A stretch of DNA of 31,373 bases from JBKEDS01 sp047975545 (GTDB lineage: Bacteria > Bacteroidota > Bacteroidia > Flavobacteriales > Flavobacteriaceae). The position numbers and the translations under genes were made by a program. The stretch lies in NCBI GenBank assembly GCA_047975545.1, contig JBKEDS010000026.1:1-31373 (forward strand), read 5' to 3'. Of the stretch, positions 14,465 to 23,055 are shown piece after piece (the first letter of the stretch is position 1; every line of letters begins with the position of its first letter). Under the pieces are notes generated by a model. That model ran no database searches, was not told the DNA's origin, and was given only the letters and a program-made list of their open reading frames with translations.

Positions 14465-15928
14465 ATGGAAGAAAGCAAGTTTAATTTTTCTGAAGACGAG
14501 GCTAAAAAAGACCAAAATGTCGAAGAATCCAAAAAAGCCATAAAGGAAGATGCCCAAGGCTTAATGAAAAGCGTAAAAACCTTTTTAAGCGAGTTGTTGG
14601 ATTTTAGGGACGATACCGATAGGGATGCCACCATAAGTGCCATAAAGGCCGATATAGCCTTTAAGGGCGCTACGGCTTGGATTTTAATTTGCTCCATCCT
14701 TGTGGCTTCCATAGGCTTAAACGCCAACTCTACCGCTGTTGTAATCGGTGCCATGTTAATTTCGCCGTTAATGGGGCCTATTTTGGGTGCCGGTTTGTCC
14801 ATTGCCATTAACGATGTAGATACCTTGCGAAAATCGTTAATAAACCTGGCCACCATGATTGTACTAAGTTTATTAACCGCATTTTTGTTTTTCTATTTAT
14901 TTCCGTTAAGCGAGGACACTTCGGAATTACTCGGGCGCACCAAGCCCGACATCCGCGATGTGCTTATTGCTTTTTTTGGTGGTTTGGCCTTAATTATAGC
15001 CCGCACCAAACGGGGTACAATAGCCTCGGTAATATTTGGTGTGGCCATTGCCACGGCCTTAATGCCGCCACTTTGTACAGCGGGTTACGGGCTTGCAAAA
15101 GGCAATATGGACTACTTTTTGGGCGCTATGTACCTGTTTACCATTAATACCATTTTTATTGCGCTTGCTACGTTTTTGGTGTTAAAACTGTTGCGCTTCC
15201 CCATGATTAGGTACGCCAATTCGCAAAAACGCCGAAACATTTCGCGAATAGCAACCGCTTTGGCCATTGTGGTTATGGTGCCTGCCGTACTAACTTTTTT
15301 ATCCGTACTGCGCGAAACCCGTTTTGAAAGCGATGCCAGACGTTTTATTAATGAAGAATTGAATAGTTTACCCCATTCCGATTTTATTAAAAAGAATGTA
15401 TCGTTTCATTATACCGACGACAAAACCTCAAAAATAGAATTAAATACCTTTGGCTTGGACGAAATACCCGAATCGACCATTGCTTTGCTAAAGGATAGGT
15501 TGAAAAACTATGCCGGATGCGAAAACACCGAGCTTATTGTAAACCAAAACAAATCTAAAAACTTGGACAACATGCGTTATATGGAACAAATACGCTATCG
15601 GGACTCCTTGGATTTGTTATCGCAAAGCCAACGCATCGTATATTTGGAAAACCGCTTAAAAGAACTGGAAAAGTTGGAGCGAAACTCGATACCTTTTGAA
15701 GCCTTTACCAAAGAAGCCAAAATAAACTACAACGCCTTAAAAACCATTGCGTTTTCTAATGAAATAGTAAGCAATTTCAAAAAAACCGATACTGTTTCGG
15801 TATTTATGGTCGAATGGGACAAATCGCTAATTTCCGAAAGCGAAATACCCAATAAACAAAAACAGTTGGAAGATTGGTTAAAGGTTAAGTACAAATTAGA
15901 TAGCTTGGTGGTAAAACGGGAAAATTAG
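14465..15928 (+). CDS. DUF389 membrane protein
   Basis: A 487-residue inner-membrane protein of the DUF389 (TIGR00341) family, function unknown. An acidic, soluble N-terminus of about 60 residues precedes a membrane domain (about 65-285) with some six hydrophobic segments. These include the family block GLNANSTAVVIGAMLISPLMGPI and the later IASVIFGVAIATALMPPLC. The C-terminal 200 residues are hydrophilic, with a predicted helical region (about 375-410, NRLKELEKLERNS) and mixed alpha/beta sequence, probably exposed on one side of the membrane. It has its own promoter-like region and converges on mlaF, with 3 bp between the stops. Confidence 0.85.
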   Translation: MEESKFNFSEDEAKKDQNVEESKKAIKEDAQGLMKSVKTFLSELLDFRDDTDRDATISAIKADIAFKGATAWILICSILVASIGLNANSTAVVIGAMLISPLMGPILGAGLSIAINDVDTLRKSLINLATMIVLSLLTAFLFFYLFPLSEDTSELLGRTKPDIRDVLIAFFGGLALIIARTKRGTIASVIFGVAIATALMPPLCTAGYGLAKGNMDYFLGAMYLFTINTIFIALATFLVLKLLRFPMIRYANSQKRRNISRIATALAIVVMVPAVLTFLSVLRETRFESDARRFINEELNSLPHSDFIKKNVSFHYTDDKTSKIELNTFGLDEIPESTIALLKDRLKNYAGCENTELIVNQNKSKNLDNMRYMEQIRYRDSLDLLSQSQRIVYLENRLKELEKLERNSIPFEAFTKEAKINYNALKTIAFSNEIVSNFKKTDTVSVFMVEWDKSLISESEIPNKQKQLEDWLKVKYKLDSLVVKREN

Positions 15929-15931
15929 TGG

Positions 15932-16699
15932 CTATCCGTTTTCATCCAAATACATTTTCCGTACCTTTTTAAATAGGTTGGAGGAGTAAACAAAGTCGGT
16001 AACACTGGCGTTATCGGTTTTAAAAATGGTATGCTTGGAGCCTTCCCATTCCTTTAGGCCGTTTTTAAGGAACACGATTTTTTCGCCTATTTCCATAACC
16101 GAGTTCATATCGTGCGAGTTTATTACGGTAATAATTTGGTACTCCTCGGTAATTTCCTTAATCAAGTTGTCTATAACAATAGCTGTTTTAGGGTCGAGGC
16201 CCGAATTGGGCTCGTCGCAAAACAAATATTTCGGGTTGTTAACAATAGCCCTTGCAATGGCTACCCGTTTTTGCATACCGCCGGAGGCCTCGCTGGGCAT
16301 TTTATTGTGGGCGTCGGCAAGGTTTACGCGCTTTAAAACAAAATCTACACGGTCTTCCATTTCACTCTTGCTTTGTTTGGTAAACATGCGCAGCGGAAAC
16401 ATGACGTTTTCGGCAATGGTCATGGAGTCGAACAACGCACTGCCTTGGAATACCATACCAATTTCGGCACGTAAATTTCGTTTTTCGTCTTCCGAAAGTT
16501 GGGCAAAAACTTTGCCGTCGTAAGCAATGCTGCCTTCTTCATAATTAAAAAGTCCGAGCAAACATTTTAAAAAAACCGTTTTTCCGGAGCCGCTCTGCCC
16601 AATAATTAGGTTGGTTTTTCCCCTTTCAAAAGTGGTGTTTATACCTTTAAGTATTTCTGTGCCGTTAAACGACTTGTGTAAATTTTCAACCGCTATCAT
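15932..16699 (-). CDS. mlaF: MlaF-type ABC transporter ATPase
   Basis: The ATP-binding subunit of a lipid-trafficking ABC transporter of the MCE/Mla type, which moves phospholipids between the inner and outer membranes. The 255-residue product has Walker A GQSGSGKT (34-41), Q-loop VFQGSALFD, signature SGGMQKR, Walker B YLFCDEPNSGLDP and the switch histidine in NSHD. The SALFDSMTI and MQKR forms are characteristic of MlaF-like ATPases. An open frame extends 20 codons further upstream, but ATG 16699 overlaps the mlaE stop as TAATG and begins at the conserved IAVENLHKSF, so it is preferred. Confidence 0.9.
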   Translation of the reverse strand: MIAVENLHKSFNGTEILKGINTTFERGKTNLIIGQSGSGKTVFLKCLLGLFNYEEGSIAYDGKVFAQLSEDEKRNLRAEIGMVFQGSALFDSMTIAENVMFPLRMFTKQSKSEMEDRVDFVLKRVNLADAHNKMPSEASGGMQKRVAIARAIVNNPKYLFCDEPNSGLDPKTAIVIDNLIKEITEEYQIITVINSHDMNSVMEIGEKIVFLKNGLKEWEGSKHTIFKTDNASVTDFVYSSNLFKKVRKMYLDENG

Positions 16700-17436
16700 T
16701 AACTTAAAAGCATCTGGGTTAGTAAATAGTTTAAAACAATAATAACAACGCTGGTCCAAACAAACGATTTTGTACTGGCACGGCCAACCTCAAGTGCGCC
16801 GCCTTTCATAAAATAACCGTAATACGAAGGAATGGTTGCCAAAACAAAGGCAAACACAAAGGTTTTAATAAAGGCATAGGTAATATGGAACGGGTTAAAA
16901 TCGGTTTGGATGCCGTAAATATAGTCGTCTACCGTAGCAAAACCGCCAATCATACAAGCTACCAATCCGCCCAAAACGCCCAAAAACATACCAATAGAAA
17001 TAACAAAAGGGTACAATAGTAAGGCAATAACCTTGGGGAAAACCAAATAGTTAATAGAGTTTATGCCCATAACCTCCAAGGCATCAATTTGTTCGGTAAC
17101 CCGCATGGTACCTATGCTGGAGGTAATGTAGGACCCTACTTTTCCGGCCATGATAATGGAGGTAAAGGTAGGCGCAAATTCTAAAATTATAGACTGTCGG
17201 GTGGCAAAGCCCACCAAATATCGCGGTATTAACGGGTTGCTAATATTTAGTGCGGTTTGTATGGTAACCACCCCACCGATAAAAAATGAAATAAAGGCTA
17301 TAATGCCCAATGAGCCAACAACCAAATCGTCAATATCCTTTAATATTAATGTTTTCATTACCGACCATTTGGTGGGCTTGCGAAACATTTCAATAACCAT
17401 TAAAAAATAGCCTCCTATATTGCGTAAGTATACCAT
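16699..17436 (-). CDS. mlaE: MlaE-type ABC transporter permease
   Basis: The membrane subunit of the same transporter. The 245-residue product has an amphipathic N-terminus, then about five to six membrane segments with the MlaE family blocks FIGGVVTIQTA, EFAPTFTSIIMAGKVGSYI and EQIDALEVMGIN. Its stop overlaps the mlaF ATG by one base, a clear sign of translational coupling. No MCE-domain (MlaD) gene follows, so the substrate-binding subunit must be encoded elsewhere. It diverges from pafA. Confidence 0.9.
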   Translation of the reverse strand: MVYLRNIGGYFLMVIEMFRKPTKWSVMKTLILKDIDDLVVGSLGIIAFISFFIGGVVTIQTALNISNPLIPRYLVGFATRQSIILEFAPTFTSIIMAGKVGSYITSSIGTMRVTEQIDALEVMGINSINYLVFPKVIALLLYPFVISIGMFLGVLGGLVACMIGGFATVDDYIYGIQTDFNPFHITYAFIKTFVFAFVLATIPSYYGYFMKGGALEVGRASTKSFVWTSVVIIVLNYLLTQMLLS

Positions 17437-17453
17437 TATAAAATTTAATACCG

Positions 17454-17461
17454 CTAAAGTA
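17454..17461 (-). promoter_or_regulatory. Possible -7 element of mlaEF
   Basis: On the minus strand this reads TACTTTAG, seven of eight positions of TAnnTTTG, 17 bp before the mlaE ATG. There is no clear -33 element. Confidence 0.35.
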
Positions 17462-17490
17462 AAAAAAGTTAGGGGGATTTAATCTTAAAT

Positions 17491-17524
17491 TTTGAATAAT
17501 GATGTTTTAAAAACCGTATTTTTG
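17491..17524 (+). promoter_or_regulatory. Promoter of the pafA-nuclease operon
   Basis: TTTG at 17491-17494 and TATTTTTG at 17517-17524 match the -33 and -7 elements of Bacteroidota promoters, with a 22-bp spacer that is slightly long. The ATG follows 20 bp after the -7 element. No extended repeat resembling a Pho box was seen. Confidence 0.5.
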
Positions 17525-17544
17525 AAGTTTAAAACCCATAATTT

Positions 17545-19185
17545 ATGTTCAAAAAAGTTATTTGTGCATTGGTAACAGTTGCATTGGCAGTACCTATTGG
17601 CGCACAAAACAAATCGGATAATAACAATCGCCCCAAACTGGTCGTGGGCATTATCGTGGACCAAATGCGCTACGATTATCTAACACGTTTTTATAACAAG
17701 TACGGCGAGGGCGGGTTTAAACGTTTAATGGGTGAAGGGTTTAATTGTAAAAACAACCACTTTAACTATATCCCTACAAAAACCGCACCGGGCCATGCTT
17801 CGGTGTTTTCGGGAACAACGCCAAAATACCACGGCATAATAGCTAACGACTGGTACGATAAGGAAGCCAAGAGCATGGTGTATTGCGTGGCCGATAGCAA
17901 TTACCAATCCGTGGGTGCCGATTCCAAGGACGGACAAATGTCGCCGCACCGCATGAAAACCACGACCTTTGCCGACGAAAACAAACTGTTTACCCAAATG
18001 CGGGGCAAAACCATTGGTATTTCGGTAAAGGATAGGGGCGCCATTCTTCCCGCGGGCCATACGGCGGATGCCGCTTATTGGTTTTACGGAAAGGATAAAG
18101 GACTTTTTATTTCCAGCACGTTTTATGTGAACGAACTGCCAAAATGGGTTGAAACCTTTAATAAATCGAACACAGCCGAATCCTATCTAAAACCTTGGGA
18201 CACCTATTATAATATTGAAAGCTACACCGAAAGTGGTAATGATTTGAATAATTTTGAAGGCGGGTTTAAAGGCAAGGAAACCGCAACCTTTCCCTACGAT
18301 TTAAAGGCTTTAAGCCAACAAAACAACGGTTTCGACATTATTAAAACCACGCCCTACGGCAACAGTATCGTGGCCGATTTTGCCATTGCTGCCTTAACGG
18401 GCGAACAATTGGGGCAAGATAATATAACCGATGTGCTTACCGTAAGTTTTTCGAGTACCGATTATATCGGGCATAATTTTGGCGTAAATTCCAAAGAAAT
18501 CGAAGATACCTACATTCGTTTGGATTTGGATATCGAACGCTTTTTAAAGGCCTTGGACAAGGACGTAGGAAAAGGACATTACACCCTATTTTTAACCGCC
18601 GACCATGCCGCCGTGGATGTGCCTGCATATTTGCAAAGCGTAAATATCCCGGCGGGTTATGTTGATACTTCAACTAATAAAGAAAAATTAAAAGCGTTTT
18701 TGGAAAACAAGTACAAGGACAATAATTTGGTTGAAAACGTTAGCAACGACCAGATTTTTTTAAACCGTGATAAAATTAAGAAAATGGGGCAGGAACTCAG
18801 TGCCGTACAGGAAAGCATAGTAAACGAAATTATAGGCTTTGGCAGTGTGTACAAAGCTTACGCCGCCACAACCATGGCCACCCATAATTTTGCCGATGGC
18901 GTGGAAAGTTTGCTGGAAAAAGGGTATAACCAAAAGCGTTCGGGCGATGTGCTGTTTGTGTACGATCCCGCTTTTATTTCGTATTCCAAAACAGGGTCTA
19001 CCCACGGCTCGGGCTTTAGCTACGATACCCATGTACCATTACTGTTTTTCGGAAAAGGTATTAAGCATGGCGAAACCTTGCAAAAAACCCAAATTACCGA
19101 TATAGCCCCAACCATTTCGGCTTATTTGGGAATTGGTTTTCCCAACGGTGCTATTGGCGAACCTTTAGAATTTGTTTTGGAATAG
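17545..19185 (+). CDS. pafA: PafA-type alkaline phosphatase
   Basis: An exported phosphomonoesterase releasing phosphate from organic esters. The 546-residue product has a signal peptide (cleavage near IGAQN) and the PafA active site. Thr80 is the nucleophile (PTKTAPGH), Asn101 and Lys162/Arg164 (VKDRGA) are the phosphate contacts, and zinc ligands are Asp39, Asp306, His310, Asp353, His354 and His487. Most positions are one higher than in the Elizabethkingia enzyme, which has the same length. Flavobacterial PafA is reported to be little inhibited by phosphate and not strictly under phosphate control. A nuclease gene begins 2 bp after its stop. Confidence 0.92.
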   Translation: MFKKVICALVTVALAVPIGAQNKSDNNNRPKLVVGIIVDQMRYDYLTRFYNKYGEGGFKRLMGEGFNCKNNHFNYIPTKTAPGHASVFSGTTPKYHGIIANDWYDKEAKSMVYCVADSNYQSVGADSKDGQMSPHRMKTTTFADENKLFTQMRGKTIGISVKDRGAILPAGHTADAAYWFYGKDKGLFISSTFYVNELPKWVETFNKSNTAESYLKPWDTYYNIESYTESGNDLNNFEGGFKGKETATFPYDLKALSQQNNGFDIIKTTPYGNSIVADFAIAALTGEQLGQDNITDVLTVSFSSTDYIGHNFGVNSKEIEDTYIRLDLDIERFLKALDKDVGKGHYTLFLTADHAAVDVPAYLQSVNIPAGYVDTSTNKEKLKAFLENKYKDNNLVENVSNDQIFLNRDKIKKMGQELSAVQESIVNEIIGFGSVYKAYAATTMATHNFADGVESLLEKGYNQKRSGDVLFVYDPAFISYSKTGSTHGSGFSYDTHVPLLFFGKGIKHGETLQKTQITDIAPTISAYLGIGFPNGAIGEPLEFVLE

Positions 19186-19187
19186 TT

Positions 19188-19994
19188 TTGAAGAATAAAA
19201 AAATATACATTGTAATAGCCTTTTTACTACTTGTAGGCGTATACGGTTACGAGCATGTTTTAAATCAGGAAGAAAAAACCGAATTTGAAAAACAAGGCGA
19301 AACAGTAAAACCCGAAACCAAGGCACATTTTTTGCCTACAAGCACCACGGGGCAAATTGTTCACCATCAGGGCTATTCCTTATCCTATAACGAACCTTAC
19401 GAACAAGCCGAATGGGTAGCCTACGAGCTAAAAAAAGAACACTTGGCCAATACCAATTACAACAGGCCGTATTTTGAAGTTGATAAAGCCGTAAAAACCG
19501 GTGCGGCCGATTGGCGCAACTATAAAAACTCGGGTTACGACCGTGGCCACTTATGCCCGGCGGGCGATAAACGCTACAGTAAATCGGCTTACGACGAAAC
19601 TTTTTTAACCAGTAACATAAGCCCGCAGGACCACGATTTTAATTCAGGAATTTGGAATACCTTGGAACAAAAAGTACGGTATTGGGCAAGCAAGTACAAC
19701 GGCGTTTTTGTGGTAACGGGCGGCGTATTGGAAAAAGGACTGGAAACAATAGGCAGCGAACACGTAGCCGTGCCCAACCAATTTTATAAAGTGCTAATAG
19801 ACACCAGTTCGGGCAAAACCAAAATGATTGCCTTTTTACTGCCCCATAAGGATTCCAAAAAACCGCTGTACGAGTTTGTCGTGCCTGTGGATACCATCGA
19901 AAAACTAACGGGTATCGATTTTTTTCCGCAGTTGGACGATACTTTGGAAAACAGATTGGAAGCCTCCGGTAGTTATAAGGATTGGAGTTTTTAA
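19188..19994 (+). CDS. Exported DNA/RNA non-specific endonuclease (NUC1 family)
   Basis: A 268-residue nuclease of the Serratia NucA type, degrading DNA and RNA with a metal ion. An N-terminal hydrophobic segment (about 5-20) serves as signal peptide or membrane anchor. The active-site motif is DRGH at 118-121 (His121 as general base), followed by NISPQ (143-147) and Asn152 and Glu160 in FNSGIWNTLE, with the same spacing as Asn119 and Glu127 in Serratia. The start is a TTG at 19188; no in-frame ATG exists near the signal sequence, so the TTG is well supported. It begins 2 bp after the pafA stop, so the pair is cotranscribed and probably coupled. Confidence 0.9.
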   Translation: MKNKKIYIVIAFLLLVGVYGYEHVLNQEEKTEFEKQGETVKPETKAHFLPTSTTGQIVHHQGYSLSYNEPYEQAEWVAYELKKEHLANTNYNRPYFEVDKAVKTGAADWRNYKNSGYDRGHLCPAGDKRYSKSAYDETFLTSNISPQDHDFNSGIWNTLEQKVRYWASKYNGVFVVTGGVLEKGLETIGSEHVAVPNQFYKVLIDTSSGKTKMIAFLLPHKDSKKPLYEFVVPVDTIEKLTGIDFFPQLDDTLENRLEASGSYKDWSF

Positions 19995-20029
19995 AGGTTG
20001 AAAGGGCAAAAGAGAAGCGATAAAATTAG

Positions 20030-20037
20030 TATCTTTG
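20030..20037 (+). promoter_or_regulatory. -7 element of the YoeB TA operon
   Basis: TATCTTTG matches TAnnTTTG fully and lies 20 bp before the antitoxin ATG. No -33 element at the normal spacing was seen. Confidence 0.5.
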
Positions 20038-20057
20038 TTAAAATAAACATCTAAAAA

Positions 20058-20276
20058 ATGGAAACATTTAATATAAAAGCTCACACAATGGATCCTTCTC
20101 AAATAGAAGCTATTAAGGCTTTTATGAAAGCGCTTAAGATAAAATTTGAACTTTCCAAGGAAGAAAGCCCTTATAATCCTGAATTTGTAAAAAAAATTAA
20201 AGACGGAGATGAAGATTTAAAAAAAGGAAAAGGACGAAAAATAACAATTCAAGAAATTGACAGCCTATGGAAATAA
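20058..20276 (+). CDS. DUF2683-like antitoxin of a YoeB-type TA pair
   Basis: A 72-residue protein that, from memory, resembles the DUF2683 family often found before YoeB- or RelE-type toxins in Bacteroidota. Its N-terminal part (about 1-35) contains SQIEAIKAFMKALKIKFE. The middle, ESPYNPEFVKKIKDGDED, and the end, KITIQEIDSLWK, are the toxin-binding tail often seen in such antitoxins. It overlaps the toxin gene by 10 nt, so the two are coupled. Codon use is more AT-rich than in the flanking pafA operon and sulfatase. Confidence 0.8.
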   Translation: METFNIKAHTMDPSQIEAIKAFMKALKIKFELSKEESPYNPEFVKKIKDGDEDLKKGKGRKITIQEIDSLWK

Positions 20277-20524
20277 TTTTTCTTCCGAAAGCTGATGAGG
20301 ATATTGAACATTGGAAAAAGACTGGAAATAAGGCAATCTTGAAAAAAATATCGGAATTAATCAAATCAACTATTGATAATCCGTATTCCGGAATAGGAAA
20401 GCCTGAAGCCTTAAAGTATAATTTAGCTCCAAAATGGTCCAGAAGAATTAATAAAGAACATCGTTTTGTGTACTTTGTTCAAGATGAAAAGCTATATGTT
20501 TATTCTTTAAAAGGGCATTACTAA
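20267..20524 (+). CDS. yoeB: YoeB/Txe-family mRNA interferase toxin
   Basis: An 85-residue ribosome-dependent ribonuclease toxin closely matching E. coli YoeB. The catalytic residues are all present: Glu47 in GIGKPEALK, Arg66 in INKEHRFVY, and the closing His84-Tyr85 of SLKGHY. Its start ATG lies inside the antitoxin 3' end. It ends 17 bp before the convergent sulfatase gene's stop, and no strong terminator is visible between them. It looks complete and probably functional. Confidence 0.92.
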   Translation: MEIIFLPKADEDIEHWKKTGNKAILKKISELIKSTIDNPYSGIGKPEALKYNLAPKWSRRINKEHRFVYFVQDEKLYVYSLKGHY

Positions 20525-20541
20525 ATAAAAAATAAAATTTA

Positions 20542-22233
20542 TCACTCTTCAAAAAACCTAACAATACCTTGCGAATCGCCTTTTTGTGTTTGGGTAACGG
20601 TAAATTTTAAAGCGTATTGTGCCGTTGTATCCAATGCTTGATTACAGTTTAAATTATAAACCGAATGTGCCTTGGTAACTAAAAACTGGTAGGTGTTTTT
20701 GTATTCGGTTTGGCTGTGGCTTTTATGGTTGTCGGAAGCTATTACGGTATTGTTTTTTAAAAGTTTAACGTTGGATACTTCAACACCGCCTTCACCTTTA
20801 AAATGCTGTATTTCCAACTTGTAATTGGTGTTTTGGGTTACAAAAGGGGTGAAATCTATGGTAAATTCGGTAGTGTTGCTCAAACTTACCAGATGTGGGT
20901 TCCAGCATGCTATTATCTTACCGTTTTCGGTAGCAATTAAATGTTCAACATAGTTAAAGTTAGCATCGGTTTTATAGCGGTCAAGTTGGTTTTGCAGTTT
21001 GTTACGGGCTTCTTTTTGGGTATTATTTTCGTTAAAACCAAGGGTAAATTTATATTCGCTGGGGTCGTTGTTTAGGTTTACAAGCCTACCATCGCTGTAC
21101 AGTTTCCAGTTTTTGTCCCTAATGTGCAGTGCCCGCATATCGTCGCGAAAATTATTGGCCCCAAAATAGGAAAGCGTATATTCTTTTTTACGGGGTTTAT
21201 TTTCTAATAAAAAGGGCAGTAAACTTTCGCCATCTAATTTGGGGTAATTTTCGGGCAACGTTTTTACTTGGGCAACATCCATTAAGGTTGGAAAAATATC
21301 GGTAAAATCGGCCAGATGGTTAATGCGCTTGTGCTTAAAATGTTTGCCGTAGCTTGCGATAAACGGCACGTGCTGGCCGCTTAAAATGGGGTAGCTTTTA
21401 CCGCCTTTGGCAATGCTGTCGTTGGCCAATTTTGCCGTAAGCTCGGGATAAGTACCGTTATCGGTGGTGAAAATAACCAAAGTTTCGTCGGCAATGCCCA
21501 AGGATTCCAAATGTTTGGTAACTTTCCCGATAAGTTTGTCGGCATAGTTAACCATATCGGTAAAATTGGTTTGCCAATTGGTCTCGTTTTTGTTTTTGCT
21601 GTCGGGCGTGGGCACAAAAGGCCAATGCCCCAATGCCATGGCGTAATAGGCAAAGAATTTTTGGTTTTTGTTGGCCGATATAAAATCTAATAGTTTTGCG
21701 TTATAAATATCTGGGCCGTAATCGGTTTTGTCGTAGGTTTTAATGCGGTTGTTTTCCTTTATTTCGGGTTGCCAAAACCTGCGGTTTCCTTGGTTAAAAA
21801 CGGCATAATCGTCAATTTTAAAATCGGCAAGGTCTATGTTGCGGTCAAAGCCGTCCCATTTGCCGTAAAATCCTATTTTAAAACCTTCATTATTTAAAAT
21901 TTGTAAAAATGTTGGGCTGCCATTGGGCATAACGTTGCCGTATTTGTGGCGCCTAAATTGGTGTGTGCCGGTTAAAATGGTTTGTCGGGAAGGGGCGCAC
22001 AGCGGTAATGACGAAAAATTGTCGAACACATACCCTTGGTTTGCTAAATGGTCTATGTTTGGGGTTTGCTGCGAGGTGCAACCGTAAGCGCCTATCCACT
22101 CGGCACCAATATCGTCGGCCAAAATAAAAACTACATTTTTTGGTGTGGGAATTTCGGTGTGTTTTACGCTACTAACTTTAGTATTGCAGCAAAACAGTAA
22201 AAATGAAAGTAGGGGAAGGCTGTATTTTAGCAT
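20542..22233 (-). CDS. Type I sulfatase
   Basis: Hydrolyses sulfate esters, probably on a polysaccharide or other sulfated compound outside the cytoplasm. The 563-residue product begins with a lipoprotein-like signal (LLFCC at 12-16, an imperfect lipobox). It has metal-binding Asp40 and Asp41 (ILADDIG), the formylglycine motif CAPSR with modified Cys79, and Lys125 in GFYGKWDGF. Later TTDNGTY and the GESLLPFLL segment fit the sulfatase fold. The C-terminal 140 residues form an extra beta-rich domain that I do not recognise. No glycan-degradation genes are near, and it needs a formylglycine-generating enzyme from elsewhere. It is the last gene of the alkB-yoaK-sulfatase set, 50 bp after the DUF1275 gene. 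Confidence 0.9.
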   Translation of the reverse strand: MLKYSLPLLSFLLFCCNTKVSSVKHTEIPTPKNVVFILADDIGAEWIGAYGCTSQQTPNIDHLANQGYVFDNFSSLPLCAPSRQTILTGTHQFRRHKYGNVMPNGSPTFLQILNNEGFKIGFYGKWDGFDRNIDLADFKIDDYAVFNQGNRRFWQPEIKENNRIKTYDKTDYGPDIYNAKLLDFISANKNQKFFAYYAMALGHWPFVPTPDSKNKNETNWQTNFTDMVNYADKLIGKVTKHLESLGIADETLVIFTTDNGTYPELTAKLANDSIAKGGKSYPILSGQHVPFIASYGKHFKHKRINHLADFTDIFPTLMDVAQVKTLPENYPKLDGESLLPFLLENKPRKKEYTLSYFGANNFRDDMRALHIRDKNWKLYSDGRLVNLNNDPSEYKFTLGFNENNTQKEARNKLQNQLDRYKTDANFNYVEHLIATENGKIIACWNPHLVSLSNTTEFTIDFTPFVTQNTNYKLEIQHFKGEGGVEVSNVKLLKNNTVIASDNHKSHSQTEYKNTYQFLVTKAHSVYNLNCNQALDTTAQYALKFTVTQTQKGDSQGIVRFFEE

Positions 22234-22283
22234 TTTTGTTTTATGGATTTTGTGGTGGATTAGGTTGTTTTTGCTTTCATTTT

Positions 22284-23027
22284 TTACAAGATACCGTTTT
22301 TCTGGCTTCGTTTTCGTCTAACTTTTATTAGCCTGTACCTAAAATCGTCGTAAAGTAAACTTAAAAACAAAATAATAGCGCCAAGAATTAAAGTATTTAG
22401 TTTTAAGTTTAATCTCGAATACAAATAACCGCCAATTAAACCGCCGAGAAAAAAGGACAAGATAATATAAACCCGAAGTTTAATGGTGGCTTTAATTTTG
22501 TCCTGATGCGGGTGGGCTTTCGGGAAAAATAGTTGCGATAGCTCAATGCCCAAATCGGTAAACAGCCCGGTAAGGTGCGTTGTGCGTACCACGGCGTTCG
22601 AAATTTTGGTAACAAACGAGTTTTGCAGCCCCATGGCAAAAAGGAGCAGGCAAACAATTAAATTGGTGTGCTTTAGTTCGGTAAAATAATTGGCAGCAAC
22701 AATTGCCGTTAAAATAAGGCATTCAACAAAAGTGGGTAGGGCAAAAACGTTTAGCTTTTTGTTTTCCTTGAATTTTTCAATTAAAAAGCTCGATAAAAAC
22801 GAACCAAATAAAAAGGCAAAAATATATAGGAAATACACAATGCCTTTCCAAAACTCGAAATTGGCAACATCGTTAATAAAAAGTGCAAAATGCCCCGTTA
22901 CGTTGGTGGTAAGTTGCTTAAAGGCCAAAAAACCCGTAACGTTTACAATACCGGCAACAAACGATAAAATGGTGGCAATCCTGAAGTTGTGCTTTAATGT
23001 CCTGCTTTTGCCTTGGTGCCTAAACAT
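22284..23027 (-). CDS. YoaK-like membrane protein (DUF1275)
   Basis: A 247-residue inner-membrane protein of the DUF1275/YoaK family, with about six hydrophobic segments and no proven function. The family signature appears near the start in SFVAGIVNVTGFLAF and NVTGHFALFINDV, and in the middle in GLQNSFVTKISNAVVRTTHLTGLFTDLG. The C-terminal tail is basic, ending in KVRRKRSQKNG. It lies 28 bp downstream of the AlkB-like gene and 50 bp upstream of the sulfatase, all in the same direction, so they may share a transcript. Confidence 0.85.
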   Translation of the reverse strand: MFRHQGKSRTLKHNFRIATILSFVAGIVNVTGFLAFKQLTTNVTGHFALFINDVANFEFWKGIVYFLYIFAFLFGSFLSSFLIEKFKENKKLNVFALPTFVECLILTAIVAANYFTELKHTNLIVCLLLFAMGLQNSFVTKISNAVVRTTHLTGLFTDLGIELSQLFFPKAHPHQDKIKATIKLRVYIILSFFLGGLIGGYLYSRLNLKLNTLILGAIILFLSLLYDDFRYRLIKVRRKRSQKNGIL

Positions 23028-23055
23028 TTATTTTATTGTTATAATTTTGGTTGGT

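Noticed and set aside
16026..16523. Rightward open frame of 165 codons opposite mlaF
   Set aside because: Antisense to Walker A, Walker B and signature motifs; no independent support.
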